Positions 23,748 to 32,719 are shown, numbered from the stretch's first letter. The stretch: DNA of 64,000 nucleotides from Bradyrhizobium sp. NAS80.1 (GCF_001908205.1 NZ_LGHL01000122.1:1-64000); one strand, 5' to 3'. Numbers and translations are program-made. Notes: generated from the sequence alone by a model not told the origin.

Positions 23748-25481
23748 ATGACTGGCAACGAGCACAACGCAATTGAAACTTACGAGTGCGATGTGCTCGT
23801 GGCTGGATCGGGTGCCTCCGGCATGTCGGCCGCGATCACCGCGCGTTACCGCGGCCTCAACGTGTTGATCGTCGAGAAGGAGCCGCGCTTCGGCGGCACC
23901 ACGGCGCGTTCCGGCGGCTGGCTCTGGATTCCCGGCACATCGCTGGCGAAGGCCTATGGCATCGAGGAAACGCCGGAGCAGGCCCGCACCTATCTGCGGC
24001 ACGAGGCCGGCAACAATTTCGATGCCGCCCGTGTCGATGCATTCCTGAGCGCCGGCCCCGAAGCTGTCGATTTCTTCACGACCAAGACCGCGCTGCGCTT
24101 CGACATGCCACTGGTCTTCCCGGACTATCATGCCGAAGCGCCCGGCGGCGCGCAGGGTGGCCGCTCGATGGTGACACGGCCGTTCGATGGCCGCGAACTC
24201 GGCGACCAGATCAAGACGCTCGGCATGCCCCTGCCCGAGCTCACCGTCTTCGGCATGATGCTCGGCTCCGGCAAGGAAATCATCCACTTCATGCGCGTGA
24301 CGAAGTCGCTGACCTCGGCGGTCTACGTCGCAAAGCGCCTGTCGCGTCATCTGATGGATGTGCTGCGCTACGGCCGTGGCATGACGCTGACCAACGGCAA
24401 CGCGCTTGCGGGCCGGCTCGCGAAGTCCGCGCTCGACCTGAAGATTCCGATGTGGCTGTCCTCGCCGGTGCGCGAGCTGACAGTGGAGAACGGCGCGGTG
24501 ACCGGCGCCATCGTTTCGCGTGAAGGACGTAACGTACGGATCCGCGCGCGGCAGGGCGTCGTGCTCGCCTGCGGCGGCTTTCCGCATGACGTCGAGCGGC
24601 GCAAGAAGATGTTTCCGCACGCGCCGACCGGCAATGAGCATTTTTCGCCGGGGCCGACCGGCAATACCGGCGACGGCCTGCGCCTTGCGGAAAGTGCCGG
24701 CGGACGCGTCGAGGATCGCCTGCCGAATGCTGCGGCCTGGGTGCCGGTGTCGCTCACCACGCGCAAGGACGGATCGAAGGGCGTGATGCCGCACTTCATC
24801 GACCGTGCCAAGCCCGGCGTGATCGCGGTGATGCGCGACGGCAAGCGCTTTGCCAACGAGGGCAATTCCTACCACGACTTTGTCCAGGCCATGATCAAGG
24901 CGGCCAAGCCCGGCGAGGAGATCGCCGCCTTCCTGGTCTGCGATCACCAGACGCTGCGCAAATACGGTCTCGGCTGCGTACCGCCCTTCCCGATGCCGCT
25001 GGGTCATCACCTCATTACCGGCTATCTCCTGCGCGGCGACACGCTGGAGGGGCTTGCAGCGAAAGCCGGCATCGATGCCGAGGCCTTCACCGAGACCGTC
25101 AGGCAGTTCAATGCGACCGCGCCGCAAGGCCATGATGCCGCCTTCGGCAAGGGCTCGAAGGCCTATAACCGCTACCAGGGCGATGCGCTGCACGGCCCCA
25201 ACCCTTGCGTCGCGCCGGTCGAGAACGGCCCGTTCTACGCCATCAAGATGGTGATCGGCGATCTCGGCACCTATGCCGGCATTGTCACCGACGAGAACGC
25301 ACGCGCGCTCGACGCCGAGGGCCGGGTGATTCCCGGGCTCTATGCCGCCGGCAACGACATGGCGAGCATCATGGGCGGGAATTATCCCGGCGCCGGCATC
25401 ACGCTTGGGCCGGCGCTGACCTTCGGCTACATTGCCGGCCGTCATCTCGCCGAGAGCGCAGCCAAGCGCGACGCAGCATAA
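23748..25481 (+). CDS. FAD-binding dehydrogenase of the 3-ketosteroid dehydrogenase type
   Basis: A 577-residue flavoprotein. The dinucleotide fold is at 14-40 (VLVAGSGASGMSAAI...VLIVEKE), followed by FGGTTARSGGWLWIPG, the signature of 3-ketosteroid-delta1-dehydrogenase and fumarate-reductase-like enzymes. The C-terminal GLYAAGNDMASIMGGNYPGA segment closes the FAD site as in KstD. It should dehydrogenate a C-C bond next to a ketone. It follows the ABC binding protein and precedes an IclR regulator; other steroid-degradation genes are absent, so a non-steroid cyclic ketone is equally possible. Confidence 0.9.
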   Translation: MTGNEHNAIETYECDVLVAGSGASGMSAAITARYRGLNVLIVEKEPRFGGTTARSGGWLWIPGTSLAKAYGIEETPEQARTYLRHEAGNNFDAARVDAFLSAGPEAVDFFTTKTALRFDMPLVFPDYHAEAPGGAQGGRSMVTRPFDGRELGDQIKTLGMPLPELTVFGMMLGSGKEIIHFMRVTKSLTSAVYVAKRLSRHLMDVLRYGRGMTLTNGNALAGRLAKSALDLKIPMWLSSPVRELTVENGAVTGAIVSREGRNVRIRARQGVVLACGGFPHDVERRKKMFPHAPTGNEHFSPGPTGNTGDGLRLAESAGGRVEDRLPNAAAWVPVSLTTRKDGSKGVMPHFIDRAKPGVIAVMRDGKRFANEGNSYHDFVQAMIKAAKPGEEIAAFLVCDHQTLRKYGLGCVPPFPMPLGHHLITGYLLRGDTLEGLAAKAGIDAEAFTETVRQFNATAPQGHDAAFGKGSKAYNRYQGDALHGPNPCVAPVENGPFYAIKMVIGDLGTYAGIVTDENARALDAEGRVIPGLYAAGNDMASIMGGNYPGAGITLGPALTFGYIAGRHLAESAAKRDAA

Positions 25482-25506
25482 GCAAAGCCCGCACGCCCGG
25501 AGGCTC

Positions 25507-26301
25507 ATGAAGAGAGAAAGCCGCGGCATCCAGTCGATCGAGGTCGGCGGAGAACTGCTCCGCGCTCTCGCCAAGAGCGGCGAGCCGATGATGCTGCGCG
25601 ATCTCGCGCGCGAGGCCGGCATGACGCCGGCCAAGGCGCATCCCTATCTCGCCAGCTTCTCCCGCATCGGGCTGATCGAGCAGGACGAGGCCACCGGCCG
25701 CTACGAGATCGGCGCGCTGGCACTGGAGCTCGGCCTGATCAGCCTGCGCCGGCTCTCCGGCGTACGAATTGCACAGCCGAAGATTGCGGCACTCGCGAGC
25801 CAGATCGGGCACGCGGTTTCGCTCGCGGTCTGGGGCACGCAGGGTCCGACCGTGGTACAGCTCGAAGAGCCCGGCCAGCCTATGCACATCGTGATGCGCG
25901 TCGGCTCGGTGATGGCGCTGCTGGAGACCGCAACCGGGCGCGCCTTCGCGGCCTTCCTGCCTGAGAAGACGATCAATGCCGCACTCGGAAGCGGCCTCGA
26001 CCGTCACGGCGTCGGCTACAATCCGAAGCGTGCGATAAAGGGCGCGAAGGTCACTGAGATGCTCGCTGAGGTCCGCAAGCACGGCCTCGCCCGCGCGCTC
26101 GGCGATCCCCTGCCCGGTGTCAATGCATTCTCGGCACCGGTCTTCGATCACGCCGGTCATGTCGCGCTGGTCATCACAGCGATAGGGCCGGAAGGCACTT
26201 TTGATGCGCGCTGGGACAGCCCGATCGCCCACGCCTTGCGCGACTGCGCCGGCGGCATTTCGAAGCGGCTCGGCTACGGGTTGACGATCGCGGCGGAGTG
26301 A
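25507..26301 (+). CDS. IclR-family transcriptional regulator
   Basis: A 264-residue IclR protein. I place the start at ATG 25507 (CGGAGG seven bases upstream), since an earlier ATG would overlap the flavoprotein gene. The winged helix covers about 8-65 (MMLRDLAREAGMTPAKAHPYLASF), and the effector domain follows, with ETATGRAFAAFLPE as the family loop. It is the third gene of a probable operon with the binding protein and the KstD-like enzyme and most likely controls it. Confidence 0.92.
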   Translation: MKRESRGIQSIEVGGELLRALAKSGEPMMLRDLAREAGMTPAKAHPYLASFSRIGLIEQDEATGRYEIGALALELGLISLRRLSGVRIAQPKIAALASQIGHAVSLAVWGTQGPTVVQLEEPGQPMHIVMRVGSVMALLETATGRAFAAFLPEKTINAALGSGLDRHGVGYNPKRAIKGAKVTEMLAEVRKHGLARALGDPLPGVNAFSAPVFDHAGHVALVITAIGPEGTFDARWDSPIAHALRDCAGGISKRLGYGLTIAAE

Positions 26302-26327
26302 GGCTTCGCGGCCCAACACAACAACCG

Positions 26328-26454
26328 CTGTCATGCCCCGCCTTGAGCGCACTGGGGGCGGGGCATCCAGTACGCCACGGCCTCTCGATTCAACCGCAGC
26401 CGTCACGGATTACTGGATCGCCCGGTCAAGCCGGGCGACGACACCGAGTGTGAG
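26328..26454. repeat. Intergenic palindromic repeat
   Basis: Two GC-rich hairpins (around GTCATGCCCCGCC...GGCGGGGCATCC and CGCCCGGTCAAGCCGGGCGA) flank a short spacer between the convergent IclR and SDR genes. The sequence resembles the 'TACTGGATCGCCCGGTCAAG' repeats I associate with Bradyrhizobium; it may also act as a bidirectional terminator. Confidence 0.6.
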
Positions 26455-26466
26455 GATCCGTGCCCC

Positions 26467-27246
26467 CTACTTGTCCTTCACCGGCACCGTGTAGTTCAGG
26501 ATCAGCCGGCCGCCATCGGGATAGATCGTCTGACCGGTGATATACGAGGCATCGTCACTGGCGAGGAACGCGACGACGGATGCGACCTCGCTCGGTTCGC
26601 CGCCGCGGCCGATTGGCGTGCGAGAGAGCACGGTTTTGCGGGCGTCCTCGGAGGTGTAGATGGAAGACGCCACCATGTCGGTCAGGATCGTGCCCGGCCC
26701 GACCGCCACGACACGGATGTTGTGCGGCGCCAGCGCCACGGCGGCGACCGAGGTGAGTTGCTTCATGCCGCCCTTGGAGATGGCGTAAGTCGCAAGCGTC
26801 GGAATCGCCAGCAGCGCATTCACCGAAGACATGTTGATGATGACCCCGCCGCCTCCTTGGGCGATCATCTGCTTCGCCGCGGCCTGGACGCCGAAGAACG
26901 CGCCTTTCAAATTGATCCCGATGACGTCGTCGAAATCCTGCTCGGAGATATCGAGGATATCCTGGTTGCGGGCGACGCCGGCATTGTTGACCATGATGTC
27001 GAGCCGGCCGAACTCCCGGACCGCGGTCGCCACCGCGCGATCGACCTCCGCACGCCGTGCGACGTGACAATGCACGGCGTGCAGGTCCTTGGGTTTGCCC
27101 AGCTCGTTGACCGTCTTCTCGAGCGCATCCGTATCGACGTCGCAGATGACCACCTTGACGCCGTCGTCGAGGAATCGTTTCGCACAGGCCTTGCCGATGC
27201 CGCGCGCCGCGCCGGTGATGACGGCGACCTTGCCGGATAGTTTCAT
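26467..27246 (-). CDS. Short-chain dehydrogenase/reductase
   Basis: A 259-residue classical SDR, NAD(P)-dependent and cytoplasmic. The cofactor motif TGAARGIG is near the N-terminus, NNAGV stabilises the central sheet, Ser of NMSSVNA and the pair in YAISK form the catalytic set, and the D after the second strand (CDVDTDAL) suggests NAD preference. I chose ATG 27246, which has GGAG eight bases before it; a GTG three codons upstream is possible. It lies 57 bases downstream of the ThDP-enzyme beta subunit gene on the same strand, so it may reduce the aldehyde or keto product of that enzyme. Confidence 0.9.
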   Translation of the reverse strand: MKLSGKVAVITGAARGIGKACAKRFLDDGVKVVICDVDTDALEKTVNELGKPKDLHAVHCHVARRAEVDRAVATAVREFGRLDIMVNNAGVARNQDILDISEQDFDDVIGINLKGAFFGVQAAAKQMIAQGGGGVIINMSSVNALLAIPTLATYAISKGGMKQLTSVAAVALAPHNIRVVAVGPGTILTDMVASSIYTSEDARKTVLSRTPIGRGGEPSEVASVVAFLASDDASYITGQTIYPDGGRLILNYTVPVKDK

Positions 27247-27303
27247 GGGGCTCACTCCAGAATAGCTGCTCGCGGCAAGCCGGCGCCAGGTGAGACACCC
27301 GGC

Positions 27304-27894
27304 TCAGGCCGCCGCAAAGCCGAGATGAGCACGGAACCGGTTCTTGATAAAGACGGCATCGCGCGAGGGCAGCGAGCGCGGCGGATTTTCGGCCACGACC
27401 TTGATGACAAAGAGCCGCGGACCATCGGCCGGCTCGGCGATTTGCGCTGCGAGGCGTTCCACCTCCGCGATCGTCCGCACGGTCCCGGTCGCGGCAAAGC
27501 CGCAGGCGGTGGCGATCGCCGTCAGATCGACGCCGCGGCCGGTGTGGCTCGCCTGCATCCCGGTCTCGCCAAAATGCTGGTTGTCGATGACGACGATGTC
27601 GAGATTCCGCGGCCGCGCGACGCCGATGGTGGCGATGCCGCCGAGGCCCATCAGCTGTTCGCCATCGCCGGTCAAAGCGAGGACGCGCTTTCCCGGCTGC
27701 GCCTGAGCCAGGCCAAGGCCGATCAGCGCGGCGCCGCCCATGGCACCCCAGAGATAGAAATTGTCGTCGCGGTCACCGGTTGCATGCAAATCGTAGGTCG
27801 GAGAGCCGAGACCGGAGACGACCAGTGTATCCCCGCGATTCCCGAGGAGAGCAGCGACGGCGGCCCGGCGATCGAGTTGGGAGGAATCGGGCAT
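27304..27894 (-). CDS. ThDP-dependent decarboxylase, C-terminal (beta) subunit; sulfopyruvate decarboxylase-like
   Basis: A 196-residue protein with the pyrophosphate-binding half of a thiamine-diphosphate enzyme: GDGEQLMGLGGIATIG (76-91) and, about 28 residues on, the closing DNQHFGETG. This is the layout of the beta chain of two-subunit sulfopyruvate or phosphonopyruvate decarboxylases. ATG 27894 is used as the start; the frame stays open further upstream but overlaps the alpha gene, whose stop is at 27900. The alpha subunit gene is directly upstream. The likely reaction is decarboxylation of a substituted pyruvate to an aldehyde. Substrate unknown. Confidence 0.88.
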   Translation of the reverse strand: MPDSSQLDRRAAVAALLGNRGDTLVVSGLGSPTYDLHATGDRDDNFYLWGAMGGAALIGLGLAQAQPGKRVLALTGDGEQLMGLGGIATIGVARPRNLDIVVIDNQHFGETGMQASHTGRGVDLTAIATACGFAATGTVRTIAEVERLAAQIAEPADGPRLFVIKVVAENPPRSLPSRDAVFIKNRFRAHLGFAAA

Positions 27895-27899
27895 CGGTA

Positions 27900-28442
27900 T
27901 CACCACTTCTTCTTGCCGATCAGGCGCTGCCCGATCAGGACCGCGATCTGCTGATCGGATTCGTAGGCCAGCGCCGCAGCCGCTTCGACGGTCTCGATCA
28001 GATCCTCCGGCGTTTCGGCGCGCATCACTTTCAGGCTGATCGCCTCCAGCGAGGGTTGCGTCGCCCGGCTCATCGGCACCTGCCAGGGATTGAACTCGGC
28101 CCATTCGCCGCGCATCGTCACCAGCATCAGCAGCGGAAAGCGGCCGATCGCCGACAGCGACAGCATGTTGATGCAATTGCCGACCCCGCTCGACTGCATC
28201 AGCAGCACGCTGCGCTGGCCGCCGAGCCACGCGCCCGCGGCAATGGCGACGCCCTCCTCTTCCGTCGTCAGCACATTGGTAGTGACGTCGCGGTCGGCCG
28301 AGAACAGGCGGATGAGCTGGCTGTGGCCGGCATCCGGCACGTACGACATCTGCCGCACGTCGGCGGCCTTCAGGACGCGATAGAGCGCGGACGGCCAGTC
28401 CTTGCCGGCGTGCGCTTCGAGATTCGGTTGAGGGCTGTGCAC
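27900..28442 (-). CDS. ThDP-dependent decarboxylase, N-terminal (alpha) subunit; sulfopyruvate decarboxylase-like
   Basis: A 180-residue protein equal to the pyrimidine-binding domain of ThDP enzymes. The cofactor-activating glutamate lies in VLTTEEEGVAIAAGAWLGG, followed by LLMQSSGVGNCINML. Split alpha/beta enzymes of this size are typical of ComDE-type sulfopyruvate decarboxylases. With the beta gene five bases downstream it should form a heteromeric enzyme with one full active site per pair. The following SDR may handle the aldehyde. An intergenic repeat lies upstream, between it and the GntR regulator on the same strand. Confidence 0.88.
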   Translation of the reverse strand: MHSPQPNLEAHAGKDWPSALYRVLKAADVRQMSYVPDAGHSQLIRLFSADRDVTTNVLTTEEEGVAIAAGAWLGGQRSVLLMQSSGVGNCINMLSLSAIGRFPLLMLVTMRGEWAEFNPWQVPMSRATQPSLEAISLKVMRAETPEDLIETVEAAAALAYESDQQIAVLIGQRLIGKKKW

Positions 28443-28566
28443 CGCTTGTCTCCTGACATTCGAATGTCACGCTAGCGATGTCCGGTCGCGAAAGCTCTGA
28501 CCGTCTGGCAGAAGCAGATATCGAGGGATTGTATAGCTGCGTGGCCGCGAGCGACGATGCTAACGC

Positions 28567-28714
28567 TCCCTCTCCCCGCTTGCGGGGAGAGGGGTTGGGG
28601 TGAGGGGGAGTCTCCGCGGGGACGCTAGCAGTTGGCCTCGTTGAGAGTCCCCCTCACCCGAATTCGAGCTTCGCTCGAATTCGACCTCTCCCCGCAAGCG
28701 GGGCGAGGTGAAGG
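28567..28714. repeat. Long imperfect inverted repeat (CTCTCCCCGC family)
   Basis: CTCCCTCTCCCCGCTTGCGG with GGGGAGAGG and TGAGGGGGA on the left is mirrored by TCCCCCTCACCC and CCTCTCCCCGCAAGCGGGG on the right, about 80 bases apart. A second palindrome (GAATTCGAGCTTCGCTCGAATTC) lies inside. This is a common intergenic repeat type of rhizobial genomes. It fills the gap between the ThDP enzyme genes and the GntR gene. Confidence 0.75.
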
Positions 28715-28719
28715 ACCCC

Positions 28720-29433
28720 TCAATTCGTCGCGGACCTCGCCGCCGCCGGCATATAGATCTGCGCGTAGCCTTCCTTGATCGCCGAAGTGATGCGGTCGAG
28801 GCGGCGGTCGATGTGCTTTTCCAGGACCGAGACGCAAGCGGCCTCGTCGCGCGCCTTCAGGCCCTCGACGACGGCGCGGTGCTCGGGCTGCGTGTTGGAG
28901 CGGTTGATGCGGTCCATGTCGATCCAGCGCACGAAGCGGATACGGGCATTGACGTTGCGCAGAACGCGCAGCATCTCGGCATTGTTCGACATGCCTATCA
29001 GGCGCTCATGGAAGGTCTCATCCAGCTCGACGAGCTCCACCGAAGAGCGCTCACCGGGGTCGGGACCCGTCGCTTCGAGAAACTTCAAGAGAGCGTCGAT
29101 GTCTTCATCTTTCGCACGCTTGATGGCGAGGCGGATGGAGGCGATCTCGATCGACTTGCGGAGCTCGTAGAGATCGAAGATCTCGTGCGCGTCGAGTTCG
29201 CGGCAGAAGAAGCCCTTGCCCGGCGTGAAGCGCAGGAAGCCCTCGGTGTTGAGACGGTTGAGCGCCTCGCGCAGCGGCGTGCGGCTGACGCCAAGACGCT
29301 TGGCGAGCTCCCCCTCGTTGAGCCGTTCGCCCGGCTTGAACTCATAGCTCACGGCCATTGCCTTGAGCTGTTCATACACGCGATCGACGATACTATCGGA
29401 AGCCAGTTCCACGTTGCTCTTCATCTGCAGCAT
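28720..29433 (-). CDS. GntR/FadR-family transcriptional regulator (FCD domain)
   Basis: A 237-residue regulator with an N-terminal winged helix (GELAKRLGVSRTPLREALNRL at about 42-62) and a C-terminal all-helical FCD domain. The metal/ligand-binding residues of FCD proteins are visible as the Asp and His of ELDETFHERL and later histidines in QPEHRAVVEG and EKHIDRRL. ATG codons at 29433 and 29424 are both possible starts. It lies between the DadA/acetolactate-synthase-like pair and the ThDP decarboxylase/SDR set, all on the minus strand, and may regulate either. Confidence 0.9.
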   Translation of the reverse strand: MLQMKSNVELASDSIVDRVYEQLKAMAVSYEFKPGERLNEGELAKRLGVSRTPLREALNRLNTEGFLRFTPGKGFFCRELDAHEIFDLYELRKSIEIASIRLAIKRAKDEDIDALLKFLEATGPDPGERSSVELVELDETFHERLIGMSNNAEMLRVLRNVNARIRFVRWIDMDRINRSNTQPEHRAVVEGLKARDEAACVSVLEKHIDRRLDRITSAIKEGYAQIYMPAAARSATN

Positions 29434-29594
29434 TCATGTCCGAACACAGCCCAATATACCGGGGCTGTGGGAGCTATTGCAATGCAAACGGCTGCTTAGA
29501 TCTTGTTCAGAGTTTTGCGACAGCCGGGCTAGATCGCCTTGCCGCCACGAGCGATGCGGGAGGACGAGTTGGCTGGATAGGTCGTGGTACGATC

Positions 29595-30860
29595 TCAGAG
29601 GAAGCGAGTGGGCGCGAACGGCGTGAGCGGAATTTCCGGCTGCTTGCCGCTCAGGAGCTGGGCCACGAGACGGCCGGTGCGGGCCGAACCGACCAGGCCG
29701 ACATGGCCGTGGCCGAAGGCATAGACGATGTCGCGCGACGCCCGCGCATGGCCGATGCAGGGCAAGCCATCGGGCATGCTCGGACGATGGCCGAACCAGG
29801 TCTTGATGCGCGAGGCCGGAATGTCCTTCGGCAGTTTCGGAAACATGCTGAAGAGGTTTTTGCGCAGGACCTCGGCACGCTTCCAGTTCGGCGCAGCCTC
29901 GAGGCCGGCGATCTCGACGGTGCCGGCGGCGCGCAGGCCCTTGTCGGTCCAGTTCACCGCCATCTTGGCGTCGGACACCATCATCGAGCTGCGCGGCCCC
30001 GATTCCGGATTCTCGATCATGACGTGATAGCCGCGCTCGGTCTCGAGCGGCAGCGGATCGCCGACCGATGCAGTGAGCCGTTTCGAATGCGCGCCGGCGG
30101 CGATGACCGCGGCATCGCAAGGAATCTCGCCGGTCTCGGTGAGAACGGCCACGAGCTTGCTGCCGCTAAGCTTGAGCCCGGTCGCCTTGGCGTGCAGCAG
30201 CTTGGCGCCGCTGGCGATCGCGTGATTGGCGAGCGCGGCAACGTAAGCGCCGGGATCGCGGCAGCGGCCGGCTTCCTCCACCACCACGCCAAAGGTGTAG
30301 CGCGGATGCAAATCCGGCTCGCGCTGACGCATCTCGTCGGCGTTGAGCTCCATCCATTCGACGCCGACCTTCTTGCGCAGGCGCCAGCCGAGATCGTTGT
30401 CGAAGTTGCCGCGCGACGGGAAGACATGCATCACGCCGTTGCGTTCGACCAACTCAGGAACGCCCGCTTCTTCCGCAAGCTTCCTGTGCAGTAACGGCGC
30501 GTCCTTTAACAGGTCGCGCAGCGCAAAGGCCGTTTTCTCGACGCGCGCCTCGGTCCAGCCCGAGAGCAGGTACTTGATCAGCCAGGGCAAGGCTTTCGGC
30601 AAATACGACCAGCGGATCGCGAGCGGCCCGAGCGGGTCCATCAGATAGCCCGGCACCTTCTTCCAGATGCCCGGCTCCGCCGGTGGGATCACCGAATGCG
30701 ACGACAGCCAGCCGGCGTTGCCATAGCTCGCCGCCTGTTCGCCACCGGGCTCGCCCGCGTCGATCAGCGTGACGCGATGGCCCTCGCGCAGCGCCTCGAT
30801 GGCGCTGATCACGCCGACCGCGCCGGCTCCGATGATGGCAACGTGGCGGCCTTCAGGCAT
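29595..30860 (-). CDS. FAD-dependent oxidoreductase, D-amino acid dehydrogenase type (DadA-like)
   Basis: A 421-residue flavoprotein of the DAO/DadA family. The FAD-binding motif VAIIGAGAVGVISAIEAL begins at residue 7, the family segment SYGNAGWLSS follows, and the C-terminus carries IVYAFGHGHVGLVGSARTG for FAD closure. Such enzymes oxidise D-amino acids or related amines to keto acids at the inner membrane, passing electrons to quinone. The gene begins three bases after the ThDP enzyme gene upstream, so the two are almost certainly co-transcribed. The original operon also held an aminotransferase, now a remnant, so the pathway probably handled an amino acid. Confidence 0.9.
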   Translation of the reverse strand: MPEGRHVAIIGAGAVGVISAIEALREGHRVTLIDAGEPGGEQAASYGNAGWLSSHSVIPPAEPGIWKKVPGYLMDPLGPLAIRWSYLPKALPWLIKYLLSGWTEARVEKTAFALRDLLKDAPLLHRKLAEEAGVPELVERNGVMHVFPSRGNFDNDLGWRLRKKVGVEWMELNADEMRQREPDLHPRYTFGVVVEEAGRCRDPGAYVAALANHAIASGAKLLHAKATGLKLSGSKLVAVLTETGEIPCDAAVIAAGAHSKRLTASVGDPLPLETERGYHVMIENPESGPRSSMMVSDAKMAVNWTDKGLRAAGTVEIAGLEAAPNWKRAEVLRKNLFSMFPKLPKDIPASRIKTWFGHRPSMPDGLPCIGHARASRDIVYAFGHGHVGLVGSARTGRLVAQLLSGKQPEIPLTPFAPTRFL

Positions 30861-30863
30861 CGG

Positions 30864-32525
30864 CTAAGCCTTCACTTGCGGCACAAAATCCTTGCCGACC
30901 GAGATCGCGCGCGGATCGATGATGCAGTGGAGGATCGACGGCTTGCCAGAAGCGAGCGCGCGCTCGAACGCCGGCGCGAACTCTTCGGTGCGCTCGACAC
31001 GCTCGCCGTGGCCGCCGAACGCCTTCGCATACATCGCGAAGTCAGGGTTCTTGAGCTGGGTGCCCACAACGCGGCCGGGATAGTCGCGCTCCTGGTGCAT
31101 GCGGATGGTGCCGTATTGCGAATTGTCGACGACGATGACGATCAGCGGTGCGTCGTATTGCACGGCCGTTGCGAATTCCTGGCCGTTCATCAGGAAGCAG
31201 CCATCGCCGGCAAAGGCGACGACGACGCGATCCGGATACTGCCGCTTGGCGAGCACGCCGGCAGGAACACCATAGCCCATCGAGCCCGAGGTCGGCGCGA
31301 GCTGGGCCGCAAAGCTGTGGAAGCGGTGGTGGCGATGGATCCAGCCGGCATAGTTGCCGGCGCCGTTGCAGACAATCGCGTCCTTCGGCAGGCGGTCGCG
31401 CAGCCAGGTCATGACCTGGCCGTACTGGAACGCGCCCGGCAGCTCGCGCGCCTTGTCGGTCCAGGCCAGGTAATCGGCATGCGCCTTGGCGGCCTCGCCC
31501 TTCCAGGCAACCGCGCCGGCCGGCTTCAGCGTCTCGACGGCGGCGGCGAATGCGGCGGGCGTCGCCTGGATCGCCAGCGCCGGCTGATAGACGCGGCCGA
31601 GCTCTTCGGAGCCCGGGTGCACGTGGATCAGCTTCTGCTGCGGGGTCGGAATGTCGAGCAGCGTATAGGATGAGGACGGCATCTCCGACATGCGGCCGCC
31701 GATCAGCAGAATGACATCGGCGCCCTCGATGCGCGCCTTCAGGCCCGGGCTCGGTCCGATGCCGAGGTCGCCGGCATAGTGCGAATGATCGGCATCGATC
31801 AGCGACGCGCGGCGGAACGAGGTTGCGACAGGCAGGTCGAAGCGCTCGGCAAAGCGCGCGATGCTCTTGGTTGCCTCATCGGTCCAGCGCGAACCGCCGA
31901 GAATGACCAGCGGCGCCTTGGCGCTTGCGAGCATGGCGCCGACGCGCTCGATGTCGGCAGGTGCGGGCCAGCTCGCCGCCGGCTCGATGCGCATCGCGTC
32001 AGCGACGGCAGCGGTCTCGGTCAGCATGTTCTCCGGCAGCGCGATCACCACGGGGCCCGGACGGCCCTGCATCGCGACGCGGAAGGCGCGCGCGACCAGC
32101 TCCGGAATGCGGTCGGGGCGATCGATCTCGACCGCCCATTTCGCCATGGTACCGAACACCGCCTTGTAGTCGAGCTCCTGGAACGCCTCGCGCTCGCGCA
32201 TGCCGGTATCGACCTGGCCGACGAACAGGATCATCGGGGTCGAGTCCTGCATCGCGATGTGGACGCCGTGGCTGGCATTGGTTGCACCGGGGCCGCGGGT
32301 GACAAAGCAGACGCCGGGGCGTCCCGTGAGCTTGCCGTAAGCTTCCGCCATCATCGCGGCGCCGCCTTCGGCGCGGCAGATCACGACGTCGATCGGGCTG
32401 TCATGCAGCGCATCGAGCGCCGCCAGATAGCTCTCGCCCGGCACGCAGGTGACGCGCTCGACGCCTTGCGCGACGAGCTGATCGATCAGGATCTGGCCCC
32501 CGGTGCGGGTATTGCGAATGGTCAT
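30864..32525 (-). CDS. Acetolactate synthase-like ThDP-dependent enzyme
   Basis: A 553-residue single-chain ThDP enzyme in the IlvB/benzoylformate decarboxylase superfamily. Glu53 in CRAEGGAAMMAEAYG activates the cofactor, and the pyrophosphate motif runs from AGDGCFLMN to DNSQYG. The central domain is complete. It is not a standard IlvB, since no small subunit gene adjoins and it is shorter than most; oxalyl-CoA decarboxylase, glyoxylate carboligase and acetolactate-like activities are possible. Its ATG overlaps the stop of the aminotransferase remnant (ATGA, 32522-32525), and the DadA-like gene follows after three bases. Confidence 0.9.
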   Translation of the reverse strand: MTIRNTRTGGQILIDQLVAQGVERVTCVPGESYLAALDALHDSPIDVVICRAEGGAAMMAEAYGKLTGRPGVCFVTRGPGATNASHGVHIAMQDSTPMILFVGQVDTGMREREAFQELDYKAVFGTMAKWAVEIDRPDRIPELVARAFRVAMQGRPGPVVIALPENMLTETAAVADAMRIEPAASWPAPADIERVGAMLASAKAPLVILGGSRWTDEATKSIARFAERFDLPVATSFRRASLIDADHSHYAGDLGIGPSPGLKARIEGADVILLIGGRMSEMPSSSYTLLDIPTPQQKLIHVHPGSEELGRVYQPALAIQATPAAFAAAVETLKPAGAVAWKGEAAKAHADYLAWTDKARELPGAFQYGQVMTWLRDRLPKDAIVCNGAGNYAGWIHRHHRFHSFAAQLAPTSGSMGYGVPAGVLAKRQYPDRVVVAFAGDGCFLMNGQEFATAVQYDAPLIVIVVDNSQYGTIRMHQERDYPGRVVGTQLKNPDFAMYAKAFGGHGERVERTEEFAPAFERALASGKPSILHCIIDPRAISVGKDFVPQVKA

Positions 32526-32719
32526 GACAGCTCCCTGCAGGCTTTGGCGATGCGCCTCACGGCTTCGCGCAAGTTTTGTTCCGAGGTGGCGTAGGACAGG
32601 CGGAAATAAGGTGCAAGGCCGAAACAGCTGCCCGGCACCACGGCCACGTCATGCCTCTCAAGGAGGTAGCGGCAGAACGCCGCGTCGCTGCCGCGCAGCG
32701 AACGGCTGAAGGCGTTTTT
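32522..32719 (-). pseudogene. 3' remnant of an aspartate aminotransferase-type gene
   Basis: Reading leftward to the TGA at 32522-32524, about 65 codons match the C-terminal end of class I aminotransferases: AFCRYLLERHDVAVVPGS, then CFGLAPYFRLSYATSEQ, then EAVRRIAKACREL. This is the region just after the PLP-binding core. In frame, a TAA occurs about seven codons upstream of the recognisable part, and the lysine-bearing domain is absent. The remnant keeps an ATGA overlap with the ThDP enzyme gene, so it is the tail of a formerly intact first gene of this operon. A deletion ending near 32720 removed the rest, joining it to the phosphatase region. Confidence 0.85.

Noticed and set aside
23670..25634. 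A 654-codon minus-strand frame opposite the KstD-like gene
   Set aside because: Shadow of the plus-strand flavoprotein, with composition typical of antisense frames.
27895..28470. N-terminal extension of the ThDP beta-subunit frame upstream over the alpha gene
   Set aside because: The extension is out of frame with the recognised alpha subunit; the real start is near 27894. The two chains are separate, not fused.
28567..28714. Possible CRISPR or tandem array
   Set aside because: Only one inverted pair and no regularly spaced direct repeats; it is an interspersed palindromic repeat. No CRISPR was seen anywhere in the window.
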